From assembly GCA_025360845.1 (NCBI GenBank), contig JANYBJ010000004.1, positions 1 through 38,922 of the forward strand: 38,922 nucleotides of DNA. Direction: 5' to 3'. The first letter of the stretch is position 1, and every line of letters begins with the position of its first letter. Source of the stretch: a bacterium. GTDB taxonomy: Bacteria; Verrucomicrobiota; Kiritimatiellia; RFP12; UBA1067. The translations under genes were made by a program, and so were the position numbers. The notes below the pieces were generated by a model. It searched no databases. It saw nothing but the letters and a program-made list of their open reading frames with translations, and had not been told where the DNA came from. Below, one piece after another: positions 1 through 8,689 of the stretch.

Positions 1-2793
1 GGCCGCTTCTGGCACGCGGTCACGCCCTCCAACAGCGTGCTGTTCACGTGGCAGGACGTGTTCGCGGGAAACGACACGAACTCGCCCGTGACCTTCCAGG
101 CCGAGCTTTTCTGGAACGGCGATTTCACCTGCCGCTACGCCTTCCCCTCCAACACGCTCGCCTCGCTGTATTCCTCGGACTTCACGAACTTCGTGATCGG
201 CGCCCAGAACAACGGCGGCGGCGAGACCTACGCCCTGAGCGACACCAACCTGCTCGTGAACGGCCTTGAGCTGCGCTGGCGGGCCTTCGGCATCCTCGAC
301 CCCGGAGGTCGAGGACCACGACGGCGACGGCGTCTCCACCTATGACGAGGTGATGGTCTACGGCACCGACCCGCGCCGCGCCGACACCGACGGCGACGGC
401 CTGTCCGACGCCGTCGAGCTGGCGTCCGGCTCGATCACCTCCGCCACCGACCCCGACACGGACCATGACGGGATGGCCGACGGCGCGGACCCCGAGCCGG
501 CGACCTGGAACGACGCCGAAGCCGACGCGGACGGCGACGGCTTCCCGCTGTGGCAGGAGCTTTTCTACGGCACGAGCGACACGGTGTCGAACGGCGTGCC
601 GCCGAACTGCCGGCTGGTCACTTTCACGGTTTCCGGGAACGTCCCGCCAGCCGCGGTCCTCTCCGTCGGCGGGTTCCCGGTGATGGCCGCGGCCCACCGG
701 CAGTTCAGCCTGTGGCTCCAGAAGGACACGGTCCGCCCGCTGGCCCTCGGCAACGCGCCGGGCGTCCATGTGGCCGTCACCGCTCAGGACTGCGTCGCTC
801 TGAGCGGGGCCACGGGCGGCTTCAGGTCCGGCGGCACCGGTCCGGGCACGGCGTCCCTGGCGGTCCCCGAGGTGAAGCTGGGGGCGGGCGGCGTCCTCTG
901 CCTGCACCGGGGCGAGACCGGCATGGCCGCGCGGGTGACGGCGGACCTGCCCGGCACCTTCGCCTGGTACCTCAATTCGCGCTATCTGGAGGGTGTCGGC
1001 AACGGCCCGGCCATCGGCACGAACGCGGTCGCGGCGGGCACCCGGCTGGCCGGGCCCAACGGATCTGCTGGCGGAAGGCATCGAGCCCAGCGAATACTTC
1101 GGCGACGCCGTCGCCGCCTTCAGCCACGAGCTCCACCCGACCGACACGCAGTGCGTCTTCTACACGGTGGCCGACGTGCGGCTTGATCCGGACACGATCA
1201 GCGCCGAAGGCCGCTACCTGATCCGCGGCAGCGGCGTCTGCACGGCCCGCGTCTCCGCGGTGACCGAATCCTGGCTCGAAGAGGGAACCGTCAGGCTCAC
1301 GTCCGACGGCGGGCTGTTCTTCAGCGGCACGCCGGGCGCGCCCGCCGCCTCCGCGCTGACATTCCAGACTAACGGCCCGCCCGGCTCCGTGGACGCCGCC
1401 CGCGATTTCTGGCTGGGCGCGACCAACAGCGGGCCGCAGACGCTGACCTACGAGCTGCTGGACCCTTACGGCTCAACCTTCCTCTCGACCAACCTCGCGG
1501 TCGAGGCGGTCATGGTCAAGCTCGCGACCAACGCGTACTATGTGGCTTACGGATCTGCCGCCCTTCTCGGCGTTGACCTCGCACCCGTCAGTTACGACCC
1601 GTCCGGTTATCTGCTCTATCTCGATGGCGAGTTGTGCGACGGGGGCTGGCCGCAGTGGTACGTGGACACAAGTTGCCTGACCGCCGGAGTGCACACACTG
1701 ACAGTGCAGTCATGGTCTTTGCCCGGATCTGGAAAACTCGGCCACACTCACTGTTGTCAAGTTATCATCTGTTTCCGCAACAGGTGCTATAAAGGTTACA
1801 AACGTTATTGGAAACGCAGATATCATTCATTTTGCAACCCCCAAAGGAGATAATCTTGACAACGTAACGTTGACTGCTGTTATCTCGCCTGATACTCCCG
1901 AGACGCATGCGCTAATTGACTGGGAAGGTGCCAGCGAAGACCCAAACCACCCATTGCAAGCAACAGTGTCAAAAGGAACATCTGCGAAACATGAAGTTAA
2001 AATCAAGCTGGCTGGAGGAGGTTATATTTCAAGAGAAATCGATGTTTGGGTTATATGGGCGACAGGTACTGGAATAAAAACAATTGCGGAACATGTTGTC
2101 CGCGGGAATATTTACGACCAGCATTCGCCGCCACAGGCCGGTATCGGAACGCAAATTAGCTGTGGATGGGTCTTTGAGTTTACAATTGAACCGTCGTCAA
2201 TTCTGACGGCATCTAATCGCCCCGATTTTTCAGGGTCGAACACTGTGAGTCCTCCAAACGGGCTTCATATCATGACGGGAAGCTTGCTGAGTGATGGTGC
2301 GAACAAGAAATGGGATGTCTCGCGAAGGATGAGAATTAAGTTGTTTTCTCCTGCCGTCGGCACTGCTTGGTTTGACGATCCTGGAGGCACAATATATGAC
2401 GATCTTCCAAGCGCCGCTATACTCAAAGAAGATTATCCCGCCAATTCAGTAGTTGGAAACGATGATACACTGCCGGACGATGAAAATAATATACCGGACG
2501 CAAACGGAAAGGTGGAATCGACAGACGTTGTCGGCAATCCAACAGTTCGTGATGCCGGTGGTAATGTTGGAAATTCATTTGAATTTCGTGCGCATTTCGG
2601 TGAGTTCCTCAGATTGGAAATAGAAGGGGGTTGGTCCCGTATTTCAGATTTCGTGAATTGGCGCGTGCACGGGAAATTGAAAAAGGCATCAGAAGCCTTG
2701 GATGGACAGGACTATAATTCGGATGGAGACCTGCTTGACGAATTATGGATCAATGATGGTTCAGTTAGTGACAACTCAAACACTGGATGGTAA
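1..2793 (+). pseudogene. Large secreted TSP3-repeat protein, 5'-truncated by window edge and broken by three frameshifts
   Basis: The reading frame is open from base 1 and continues an upstream gene. It moves from frame 1 to frame 2 near 301-305, to frame 3 near 1061 and back to frame 1 near 1725. Removing one base at each point restores a single protein of about 930 residues ending at the TAA at 2791-2793. The early part looks like a beta-rich surface domain. Positions 311-540 encode three acidic DxDxDG calcium-binding stretches of thrombospondin type 3 style (DHDGDG, DTDGDG, DADGDG). The rest has no motif I can name. Proteins of this style are common secreted or surface proteins in Kiritimatiellota and Verrucomicrobiota. 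The breaks may be real decay or read errors, since each is a single extra base. The part after about 1740 is visibly A+T-richer. Exact role unknown. Confidence 0.7.
1726..2793 (+). CDS. A+T-rich C-terminal module of the broken secreted protein
   Basis: This is the last in-frame piece of the gene that begins outside the window. The frame can be followed upstream of its first ATG (1870) to about 1726, where it joins the preceding piece if one G is removed. About 355 residues, no membrane segment, many Thr, Ser and Asp. A second acidic stretch near the end (YNSDGDLLDEL) resembles a DxDxDG-type loop. Codon use and base composition differ from the G+C-rich part before it and match the small gene that follows. 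I do not recognise a catalytic motif. It could be a conserved C-terminal domain of this protein family or an exchangeable tail. Confidence 0.5.
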   Translation, partial: DLENSATLTVVKLSSVSATGAIKVTNVIGNADIIHFATPKGDNLDNVTLTAVISPDTPETHALIDWEGASEDPNHPLQATVSKGTSAKHEVKIKLAGGGYISREIDVWVIWATGTGIKTIAEHVVRGNIYDQHSPPQAGIGTQISCGWVFEFTIEPSSILTASNRPDFSGSNTVSPPNGLHIMTGSLLSDGANKKWDVSRRMRIKLFSPAVGTAWFDDPGGTIYDDLPSAAILKEDYPANSVVGNDDTLPDDENNIPDANGKVESTDVVGNPTVRDAGGNVGNSFEFRAHFGEFLRLEIEGGWSRISDFVNWRVHGKLKKASEALDGQDYNSDGDLLDELWINDGSVSDNSNTGW

Positions 2794-2812
2794 AACAATC
2801 TAAGAGGATCTT

Positions 2813-3376
2813 ATGAGCTCTTGTACAAAGACCATGTTCCAGAACATTATTAGCGTCATATCTTTTACAGTCGTAATTCTGATGCCTCATGCATGTTTTT
2901 CGGATGAAACCGTGTTTACTGATTTTCTGAACTCTTACCGGTCAAATGTTTTGAAAGATCTGATTAAATCACAATATGTGGAATTGACTGGGGCCGATAT
3001 GGTAAAAGCCCAGAATGCAGTGGATGTTTTCAGAGATCTTCAGGGCACGGAGGTCTTGTATAACTCGGTAAAAAAAATATCAAACTATAAGCTGAAGTCA
3101 TACGTTGTAGTCTCGTTAAGAGGGCTCGTAAAAAAAGGGGATGTGAATGCTGTAAAACAACTTCTTTCAAATTTAGAAATGTCCTTTTCACTGACTTCGG
3201 GCGGCACTGAGACTGCGCTTTTGCGAGACCAATTTAGGGTTAATTTAGTCGAACTTGTTGCAGAAGTGTCCGGAGAGAGCAAAATACTCAACGCGCCTAA
3301 GAATGATAACGGGTATGAAAATACCATAACAATTATCAAAGAGTGGTTAGCAAAGGCTCCTGTTAAAGAAAAATAA
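2813..3376 (+). CDS. Small secreted protein of unknown function
   Basis: 187 residues. The start is set by AAGAGGA about 7 bases before the ATG. Residues 8-30 form a hydrophobic signal sequence ending around HACFSD, so the mature protein is probably periplasmic, or surface-bound if the Cys is lipidated (the context is not a clean lipobox). The remainder is predicted mostly helical, Lys/Val/Leu rich, with no motif I recognise. The gene lies 19 bp behind the broken secreted-protein gene, shares its low G+C content, and probably sits on the same transcript. A partner of the upstream C-terminal module is possible but not shown. Confidence 0.75.
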   Translation: MSSCTKTMFQNIISVISFTVVILMPHACFSDETVFTDFLNSYRSNVLKDLIKSQYVELTGADMVKAQNAVDVFRDLQGTEVLYNSVKKISNYKLKSYVVVSLRGLVKKGDVNAVKQLLSNLEMSFSLTSGGTETALLRDQFRVNLVELVAEVSGESKILNAPKNDNGYENTITIIKEWLAKAPVKEK

Positions 3377-3403
3377 TAAACGAATGAGAAAAAGGCTCCA
3401 TAC

Positions 3404-4647
3404 ATGCCGAAACCGTTGACAGAAACGTATCTTGCCGGAATGGCCACCATCCGCGCCACGCGTGCGGGTACTAAAGAGACGTCGCTTTATACGCCGCTGG
3501 CGAACCTTCTCAATGCCGTCGGCGATGAACTTTCGCCCTAGAAGAGCGACTGGAGCAGTATTTCGATGCGTCGGTTCAGATGGGCGATATCACGCAACGC
3601 TTCCCAAGCATCATGACTTCGACCGCCCGCTATGACGCGGAGAAGACACGCGTGCAGTTGGTCAAACGCGGTTTCCTTCGGGAGAACGTGGTGCGCTACC
3701 TGTACCGGCCTTTCGATGTGCGCTGGCTTTACTGGGAACCGGAAGGAAAGTTGCTGGATGAGAAGCGTCCCGAGTATTTTCCACAGCTATTTGAGGGTAA
3801 CATCTGGCTTGAGGCGCGGCAGCAGCAGCCGATGGCGAAGTTCGACCGGGGACTCTACACGACGGTTCTGGGCGACAACTTCGGCAACGGGCTGTCCAGT
3901 TTCTTCCCGCTATACAAGAAAAACGTTGCCGGCGATTTGTTCGAGGCTCCGCAAAGCAGCGACAAGCCCCAGCCGAACCTGGCCGATACAGCCAAGGAAA
4001 TGCTGGCGGGGCTGGAAGGCACGCCCGAGGAGCTGTTCTTCCACATTCTGGCGGTTCTGCACACGCCCAAGTACCGTGAAGAAAACGCGGACGCGTTGCG
4101 GCGCGACTGGCCGCGCATCCCGTTTCCGGAGACGCGCGAACGGTTGTCGGCCTCCGCCGCGCTGGGGCGGCAAGTGGCGGCGTTGCTGGATTCCGAGACG
4201 CCGGTACCGGGTGTGACATGTGGCAAGTTGAGCGACGTGTTGAAGCCGATGGGTGTATTGAAGCATCGCGAAGGGCGTGCAGTTCGGTCGGAGGAATTGG
4301 CGGTGACGGCGGGGTGGGGTCACGCGGGCAAAGGCGGCGTGACCATGCCGGGCAGGGGCAAGACCGAAGAACATGAAGACGGTTCGGTGGATGTGTTTCT
4401 TAACGGCGATGTTTACTGGGCGAACGTGCCCGGCACGGTTTGGGAGTACACCAGCGGTGGGTATCAGGTGGTCAAGAAGTGGCTCTCGTATCGCGAACAG
4501 CCTTTGCTGGAGCGTCCGCTGCAGGACGGAGAGGCGCGTTACGTCTCAGAAATGATCCGCCGTATCGCGGCGTTGCTTGACCTCGGTCCAGTACTCGATG
4601 CCAACTACGCGGAGTGCTATCTCCCGTCACGTTCGTCACGTTCTTGA
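3404..4647 (+). pseudogene. Remnant of a type ISP restriction-modification enzyme with the central domains deleted
   Basis: An N-terminal piece (3404-3541, 45 residues starting MPKPLTETYL, stop TAG at 3539) is followed in another frame by a C-terminal piece (from about 3538 to 4647). The first resembles the start of single-polypeptide type ISP enzymes. The second matches their C-terminal target-recognition domain, with the stretches RPFDVRWLYWEP, LLDEKRPEYF, EARQQQPM and GDNFGNGLSSFFPLY. In intact enzymes the nuclease, helicase and N6-adenine methylase modules lie between these parts, with several hundred residues. All are absent here and the join changes frame. A 355-residue product from an ATG-type start at 3580 could still be made but could not cut or methylate. 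The family call is from recognisable C-terminal phrases; the internal deletion is directly visible. Confidence 0.75.
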
Positions 4648-4719
4648 ACTTTAATCTAGACTGTGTTGGTGAAGAAAAGTAAAGTATTCCGAGGTAATTG
4701 AATTTGAAGAGGAAGGCTT

Positions 4720-5454
4720 ATGGATGTTGTCAGACTGGATGGGGTCTCGAAAGCGTTCGGCGCGGTCCGTGCGGTCGACGGACTTTCACTGTCGATCAGA
4801 CAGGGCGAGGTCCTCGGTTTTCTCGGCACGAATGGCGCCGGGAAGACCACGACGATCAAGATGCTGCTCGGCTTCTTCCGTCCCGATTCGGGCCGCTTGA
4901 CCGTCTGGAACGGGGACCCGTGCGAGCCCGCGACGCGGCGCATGATCGGCTACATGCCGGAGACCGCCTACTACTACCCGTATCTGAACGTCCGCGAGCT
5001 GCTGGCGTTCTATGGCGGGTTGTGCGGGATGCCCAAGCCGCTGGTCCGCACGCGCTCGGACGAGCTGGTCGAGCGGGTGGGGCTGGCCGGGGCGGGAAGC
5101 CGTCTGTTGCGCACCTACTCCAAAGGCATGTTGCAGCGGGCCGGTATCGCGCAAGCGCTGCTACACGATCCCTCGCTGTTGATTTTGGACGAGCCGTTCA
5201 CCGGGCTCGACCCGCTGGCGCGCATCCAGCTCAGGGATCTGATTCTGGAGCAGAAAAAGCTGGGCAAGACGGTCTTCTTCTCCTCGCACGAGCTGTCCGA
5301 GGCGGAGCTGATCTGCGACCGTGTGGCGATCCTCAAACAGGGCGCGCTGGTCTGGTCCGGCACGGTGCATGACGTGGCCGGCGACGGCCAGCAGAATCTC
5401 GAGCGCATCTTTCTCAAGATGTTGGGCGATGTCGCCAGGAAGGAGGCGCCATGA
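4720..5454 (+). CDS. ABC-2 type exporter, ATP-binding subunit
   Basis: 244 residues, the usual size for a NatA/NosF-like ATPase that drives an ABC-2 permease. Walker A is at residues 36-44 (GTNGAGKTT), the signature is in YSKGMLQR, Walker B is LLILDEPFTGLDP, and the switch His is in SSHELSE. The Q-loop region reads YMPETAYYYP, so the usual glutamine is replaced by Pro-Glu, as seen in several ABC-2 ATPases. The ATG at 4720 has AGAGGAA 6-8 bases upstream. The stop overlaps the permease start (ATGA at 5451), so the two are translationally coupled. Substrate unknown. Confidence 0.93.
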   Translation: MDVVRLDGVSKAFGAVRAVDGLSLSIRQGEVLGFLGTNGAGKTTTIKMLLGFFRPDSGRLTVWNGDPCEPATRRMIGYMPETAYYYPYLNVRELLAFYGGLCGMPKPLVRTRSDELVERVGLAGAGSRLLRTYSKGMLQRAGIAQALLHDPSLLILDEPFTGLDPLARIQLRDLILEQKKLGKTVFFSSHELSEAELICDRVAILKQGALVWSGTVHDVAGDGQQNLERIFLKMLGDVARKEAP

Positions 5455-6233
5455 GTGTCAGGGTCCTTCAGCTCAAGGCTTTGGCGGGCTTGTCGGTGCT
5501 GGAACTCTACCGCCGCAAGGATCTGATCGTCGTGTTCGTGCTCAGCGCGGTGATCCTCCTGCCGCTCGCGCTCTTCAGCCCCTTCGGACTTTCCGGCGCG
5601 AGCCGGTATGTGAACGAGCTGGCGCTGCTGCTGGTGTGGCTCTTTTCCGCCGTGATCGGCCTGGGTGTTTCGGTGCGGCTGTTTCCGCCGGAGTTCGAGA
5701 GCCGGACGATCTATCCGATGCTGGCCAAACCCGTGGCGCGCGGCACGGTCCTGGCGGGAAAATATCTCGGGGCGCTGGCCGCGTCGGTTTCGGCGCTGGC
5801 GGTGTTCTATCTGGCGTTTGGCTTGCTGGTCGGGCTGCGGCAGGGGGTCTGGTTCCCGATGATCCTCCTTCAGGCCTTTGTGCTGCACGTCGGCTTCATG
5901 GTGGTGGTCACGGCGCTCGGGCTGACTGGCTCGCTCTTCCTGACGCCTTCGGCCAACCTGACGGTGTGCGGGCTGCTGATCGTCGGGATGCTGTTCTTCG
6001 GGCAGCGGCTTCCCGCGTTGGCGGCGGCGCAGCCGCTGCCGGGGAAGTGCGCGTTGACCGTGCTTCACTGGATCGGTCCGCACATGGAGTTCTTTGATTT
6101 GCGGCAGCGCGTGGTGCATGATTGGCCGGCTCTCGGCTGGGGCGTGTGTGCCGCGGTCTTAGCGTATGCCGCGGTCTATGCGGCGGTGTGTCTGGCGCTG
6201 GCCAGGTGCGTGTTTGACAAAAAGAGGTTCTGA
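5451..6233 (+). CDS. ABC-2 type exporter, membrane subunit
   Basis: 260 residues with about six hydrophobic membrane segments: near 25-45, 55-80, 110-135, 140-165, 170-190 and 225-250. The phrase FPPEFESRTIYPMLAKPV between segments two and three is typical of ABC-2 permeases, where a short amphipathic helix follows (SRTI..LLAKPVSR in relatives). It pairs with the ATPase it overlaps by 4 bp. The following TPR gene starts 1 bp after its stop. Exported substrate not deducible; the metal-binding-like loop in the next protein allows a metal-related role only as a guess. Confidence 0.9.
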   Translation: MSVRVLQLKALAGLSVLELYRRKDLIVVFVLSAVILLPLALFSPFGLSGASRYVNELALLLVWLFSAVIGLGVSVRLFPPEFESRTIYPMLAKPVARGTVLAGKYLGALAASVSALAVFYLAFGLLVGLRQGVWFPMILLQAFVLHVGFMVVVTALGLTGSLFLTPSANLTVCGLLIVGMLFFGQRLPALAAAQPLPGKCALTVLHWIGPHMEFFDLRQRVVHDWPALGWGVCAAVLAYAAVYAAVCLALARCVFDKKRF

Positions 6234-6234
6234 C

Positions 6235-7065
6235 GTGGTTGTCAACAGCATACAGAGTCCCCGGACGTGGCTGCTGGTTGCCGGTGCCGGAGTGGCGGTG
6301 GCACTGGGGCGGCTGCTCCCGGTTCTGTTTGGCGCCGGAATGCCTCAGGTTCCGGGTGAAGACGTCCTGGCGTTGGTCCTCGGCGATGCGCGGCAGCAGC
6401 TCAGCGTGGTGATGATGGACAAGGTCGAGGAGTACTACCACGGCGGCGTGCGCGACAGTGTGTGTGAGGAGGGGGGGCTGTCCGGGGAGGGCCGCGGGCT
6501 CGAAGAGGAGCATGACCACGAACACGAGGTGACACCGCCGGGAGGTGTGACCGACGCATGGGGTTGGATCAACCGGCAGGTCCACACGCAAGTGGACCGG
6601 CATTTGGAGCGTGAACGCGGGGTCGAGCTGTTGCCGTGGCTCTGGGCCGCCTGTCGCGCGTCGCCTAAAAACGTGCAGGCTTTCGCACAGGGCTCCTATG
6701 TGCTTTCAAACATGGCCGGTAAGCCGGAAGAGGGCGTGCGGCTGCTGGAGGAGGGCATCCGGAACAATCCGGCCAGCGCGGAGCTTGACCTTTCGCTGGG
6801 CGAGTTGCTGTTCAACACCTTTCATGACGTCAAACGCGCGGAGCCCTGGTTCCTTTCGGCGCATCGGAAGTGCCAACCCGCCGACGGTCCTGCCGGTGAA
6901 GAGGCGCGGCTGCTGAAAGTGCGGGCGCTTTTTTATCTCGGCTATCTGGCCAAGCAGAGGGGAGAGTGGGACCGTCTGAGCGCGTATGTCGAAGAGGCTG
7001 AAGCGCTGGCTCCCGGGCATAAGAGTACCCGCGACCTTCGGGATTTTCTTACGAAGCGGAAATGA
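6235..7065 (+). CDS. Membrane-anchored TPR protein with a His/Glu-rich loop
   Basis: 276 residues from a GTG at 6235, one base after the permease stop. An upstream in-frame ATG at 6166 would overlap the permease by 68 bp and is unlikely. Residues 10-30 are a hydrophobic anchor or signal segment. Around residues 80-100 there is an acidic and His-rich run (EEEHDHEHEV) of the kind that binds transition metals. From about residue 140 the chain has tetratricopeptide-like helical pairs, including AELDLSLGELLFNTFHDVKRAEPWF and a repeat near the end. It is probably a periplasm-facing scaffold working with the ABC exporter. Its stop overlaps the next start by ATGA. Confidence 0.75.
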   Translation: MVVNSIQSPRTWLLVAGAGVAVALGRLLPVLFGAGMPQVPGEDVLALVLGDARQQLSVVMMDKVEEYYHGGVRDSVCEEGGLSGEGRGLEEEHDHEHEVTPPGGVTDAWGWINRQVHTQVDRHLERERGVELLPWLWAACRASPKNVQAFAQGSYVLSNMAGKPEEGVRLLEEGIRNNPASAELDLSLGELLFNTFHDVKRAEPWFLSAHRKCQPADGPAGEEARLLKVRALFYLGYLAKQRGEWDRLSAYVEEAEALAPGHKSTRDLRDFLTKRK

Positions 7066-7655
7066 GCCGAACCTTCACAGAGGCGCGGCACGCCTGTTTC
7101 GCCGTGGTGGATTTCGAGACCACCGGCGCGGTGGCGGGCTATCCGGTCGAGCCGTGGCAGCTCGGGATCGTGCGGGTGCGCGACGGACGGGTGTCTGCGG
7201 ACGAGTCCTTCGGGTCTCTGCTGCGCGTAGGCGATCGGCCTTTCAATCCGCATGCGCCGGGCCGCCACGCGCAACTCCGCCGGGAACTGGCCGCCGCGCC
7301 GACGCCGGGCGAGCTGTGGCCTGAGCTGGCCACGTGGGTGACGGGCGTTCCGCTTGTGGCGCACAACGCGGGCACCGAGCGCACGATGTTGAACAAGCTC
7401 GCGCCGCTGCACCGGCTGGGGCCGTGGGTCGATACGCTCGCGCTGGTGCGCCGGGCCTATCCGGAGCTGGCCTCCAAGGCGCTGGAGGACGTCGTGACGG
7501 CCTTGGGGTTGACGGAGCGGGTGCGGGCGCTGTGTCCGGGACGCGCGGCGCACGACGCGCTCTACGATGCCTTCGCGTGCGCGGTTGTCGTGGAGTATTT
7601 TTTGGGGCTGCCCGGCTGGGAGCGCGTGACGGTCGAAGCGCTGGCGGGGAAATGA
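7062..7655 (+). CDS. DEDDh-family 3'-5' exonuclease (DnaQ-like)
   Basis: 197 residues. Exo I motif VVDFETTG near residue 16 supplies the Asp and Glu. Exo II is VAHNAGTER near 107, with Glu where most relatives have Asp. Exo III is AAHDALYDAFA near 168, with the catalytic His and Asp. This is the fold of the proofreading subunit of DNA polymerase III and of free-standing exonucleases, but there is no polymerase-binding tail, so it may be a repair or RNA-trimming enzyme. It overlaps the TPR gene by 4 bp. A perfect 12-bp inverted repeat covers its stop codon. Confidence 0.85.
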   Translation: MSRTFTEARHACFAVVDFETTGAVAGYPVEPWQLGIVRVRDGRVSADESFGSLLRVGDRPFNPHAPGRHAQLRRELAAAPTPGELWPELATWVTGVPLVAHNAGTERTMLNKLAPLHRLGPWVDTLALVRRAYPELASKALEDVVTALGLTERVRALCPGRAAHDALYDAFACAVVVEYFLGLPGWERVTVEALAGK

Positions 7656-7679
7656 GGGCGACCGGCGGGTCGCCCTCAT
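7652..7679 (+). other. Perfect stem-loop over the exonuclease stop codon
   Basis: ATGAGGGCGACC at 7652-7663 and GGTCGCCCTCAT at 7668-7679 are exact inverted copies around a GGCG loop. The left arm contains the TGA stop of the exonuclease. The ribosome binding site of rdgB (AGGAG) begins directly after the right arm. There is no U-run, so it does not look like an intrinsic terminator. It may separate or stabilise the two messages. Confidence 0.6.
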
Positions 7680-7692
7680 AGGAGAATCGTTC

Positions 7693-8289
7693 ATGAAGCT
7701 TTTGGTTGCGACGCGGAACAAACACAAGCTCGATGAGATCCGGCAGATCTTCGCCCTGCCGGGGTTGGAGCTGCTGTCGGCGGACGAGGTGCCGGGGCTG
7801 CCGGAGGATGTCGTGGAAGACGCCGACACCTTCGAAGGCAATGCGCTCAAGAAGGCGAGGGAGCTTTGTGCGGCCTCGGGCCTCTGGACCCTGGCGGACG
7901 ATTCGGGGCTGGAGGTGACGGCGCTGGACAACGCGCCGGGCGTGTACTCGGCGCGGTACGCGGGCGAGCCGTGCAGCTATCCGGCGAACAACGCCAAGCT
8001 GCTGCGCGAACTCGCGGGCGTGGCGGACCGCCGCGCGCGTTTCCGCTGTGCGATCGCCCTCTGCGCTCCGGACGGACGCGAATGGACGGTGGACGGCAGC
8101 TGCCCCGGCCGGATCGTCCGCGAGGCGCGCGGAGCGAACGGGTTCGGCTACGACCCGCTCTTTGTGCCAGACGGCTTTGAGCACACCTTCGCCGAACTGG
8201 ACGGCGCGACCAAGAACCGCATCTCCCACCGCGGCCACGCGCTCGGGAACGCCGCCGCCGCATGGCACGCGCTGCTGTGCAGGCCGTGA
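7693..8289 (+). CDS. rdgB: dITP/XTP pyrophosphatase
   Basis: 198 residues, normal for the RdgB/HAM1 family, which hydrolyses dITP, XTP and related damaged purine nucleotides to monophosphates in the cytoplasm. Family landmarks are present in order: ATRNKHKLDEI at the start, DADTFEGNALKKA, LADDSGLEV, SARYAG, GANGFGYDPLF and KNRISHRGHAL near the end. The start ATG has AGGAG about 9 bases upstream. It is the last gene of the run that begins at 4720 and is followed by a strong terminator. Confidence 0.96.
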   Translation: MKLLVATRNKHKLDEIRQIFALPGLELLSADEVPGLPEDVVEDADTFEGNALKKARELCAASGLWTLADDSGLEVTALDNAPGVYSARYAGEPCSYPANNAKLLRELAGVADRRARFRCAIALCAPDGREWTVDGSCPGRIVREARGANGFGYDPLFVPDGFEHTFAELDGATKNRISHRGHALGNAAAAWHALLCRP

Positions 8290-8312
8290 TGATCCTTGCT
8301 TGAGGGAGACAA

Positions 8313-8342
8313 AAAAGGCCGGGCAGTCATGCCCGGCCTTTT
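8313..8342. terminator. Bidirectional intrinsic terminator between rdgB and the TRL-like gene
   Basis: AAAAGGCCGGGCA and TGCCCGGCCTTTT form a 13-bp perfect stem with a GTCA loop. The A-run on the left and T-run on the right give a poly-U tail for transcripts from both sides, which suits two converging genes. Confidence 0.9.
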
Positions 8343-8365
8343 GTCTTTCGCAACCGACGAATCGC

Positions 8366-8689
8366 TTATTCGCCGTAGACGATGGTGATGGTCTCGTTGT
8401 AGAGGAACAGGATGTTCTTCACGCTGTAGTCCACATGATGCACCTTGGTGATGCCGCCGTTCTTCATGGCCGTGCCGATCGAGGCGTCGCCGGTATTGAA
8501 GAGGATGACGCCCATGGATTTGGCTTCGCCGCGTTTGATGGGACGGACAGCGTTATCGACGATCGGATCCGAGGCGATGTGATCCAGAGTGATCGGCGCC
8601 ATCGAGACGCCCTTCATGGGGATGACGCCGCAACCGGTCATCACGACGGCGGTGGCGCACAAGGCACTGAGGACGAGTAGCTTCTTCAT
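8366..8689 (-). CDS. TRL-like family lipoprotein
   Basis: 107 residues. The start is taken at MKKLLVL because GGAGG lies 8 bases upstream; an ATG 15 bases further up overlaps this ribosome binding site. A signal peptide ends in a lipobox (VVMTGCG, Cys about residue 19), so the mature protein is anchored in a membrane. The rest fits the TRL-like (tRNA-associated locus) family: KRGEAKSMGVILFNTGDASIGTAMKNGGI, then KVHHVDY and a C-terminal strand ending IVYGE. The family's function is unknown. It stands alone between a terminator and the alkaline phosphatase gene. Confidence 0.8.
   Translation of the reverse strand: MKKLLVLSALCATAVVMTGCGVIPMKGVSMAPITLDHIASDPIVDNAVRPIKRGEAKSMGVILFNTGDASIGTAMKNGGITKVHHVDYSVKNILFLYNETITIVYGE

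Noticed and set aside
182-1147. Long minus-strand open frame over the first gene
   Set aside because: Arg/Gly/Ala-rich antisense of a G+C-rich gene; the plus strand carries calcium repeats and a continuous protein once frame breaks are allowed.
1-2793. Programmed ribosomal frameshifting
   Set aside because: Three +1 events at sites without slippery runs or stimulatory structures are better explained by indels or read errors.
5115-6119. Minus-strand open frame over the ABC permease
   Set aside because: Composition (many Gln, Arg, His) is that of an antisense shadow; the plus strand has full ABC motifs and coupled starts.
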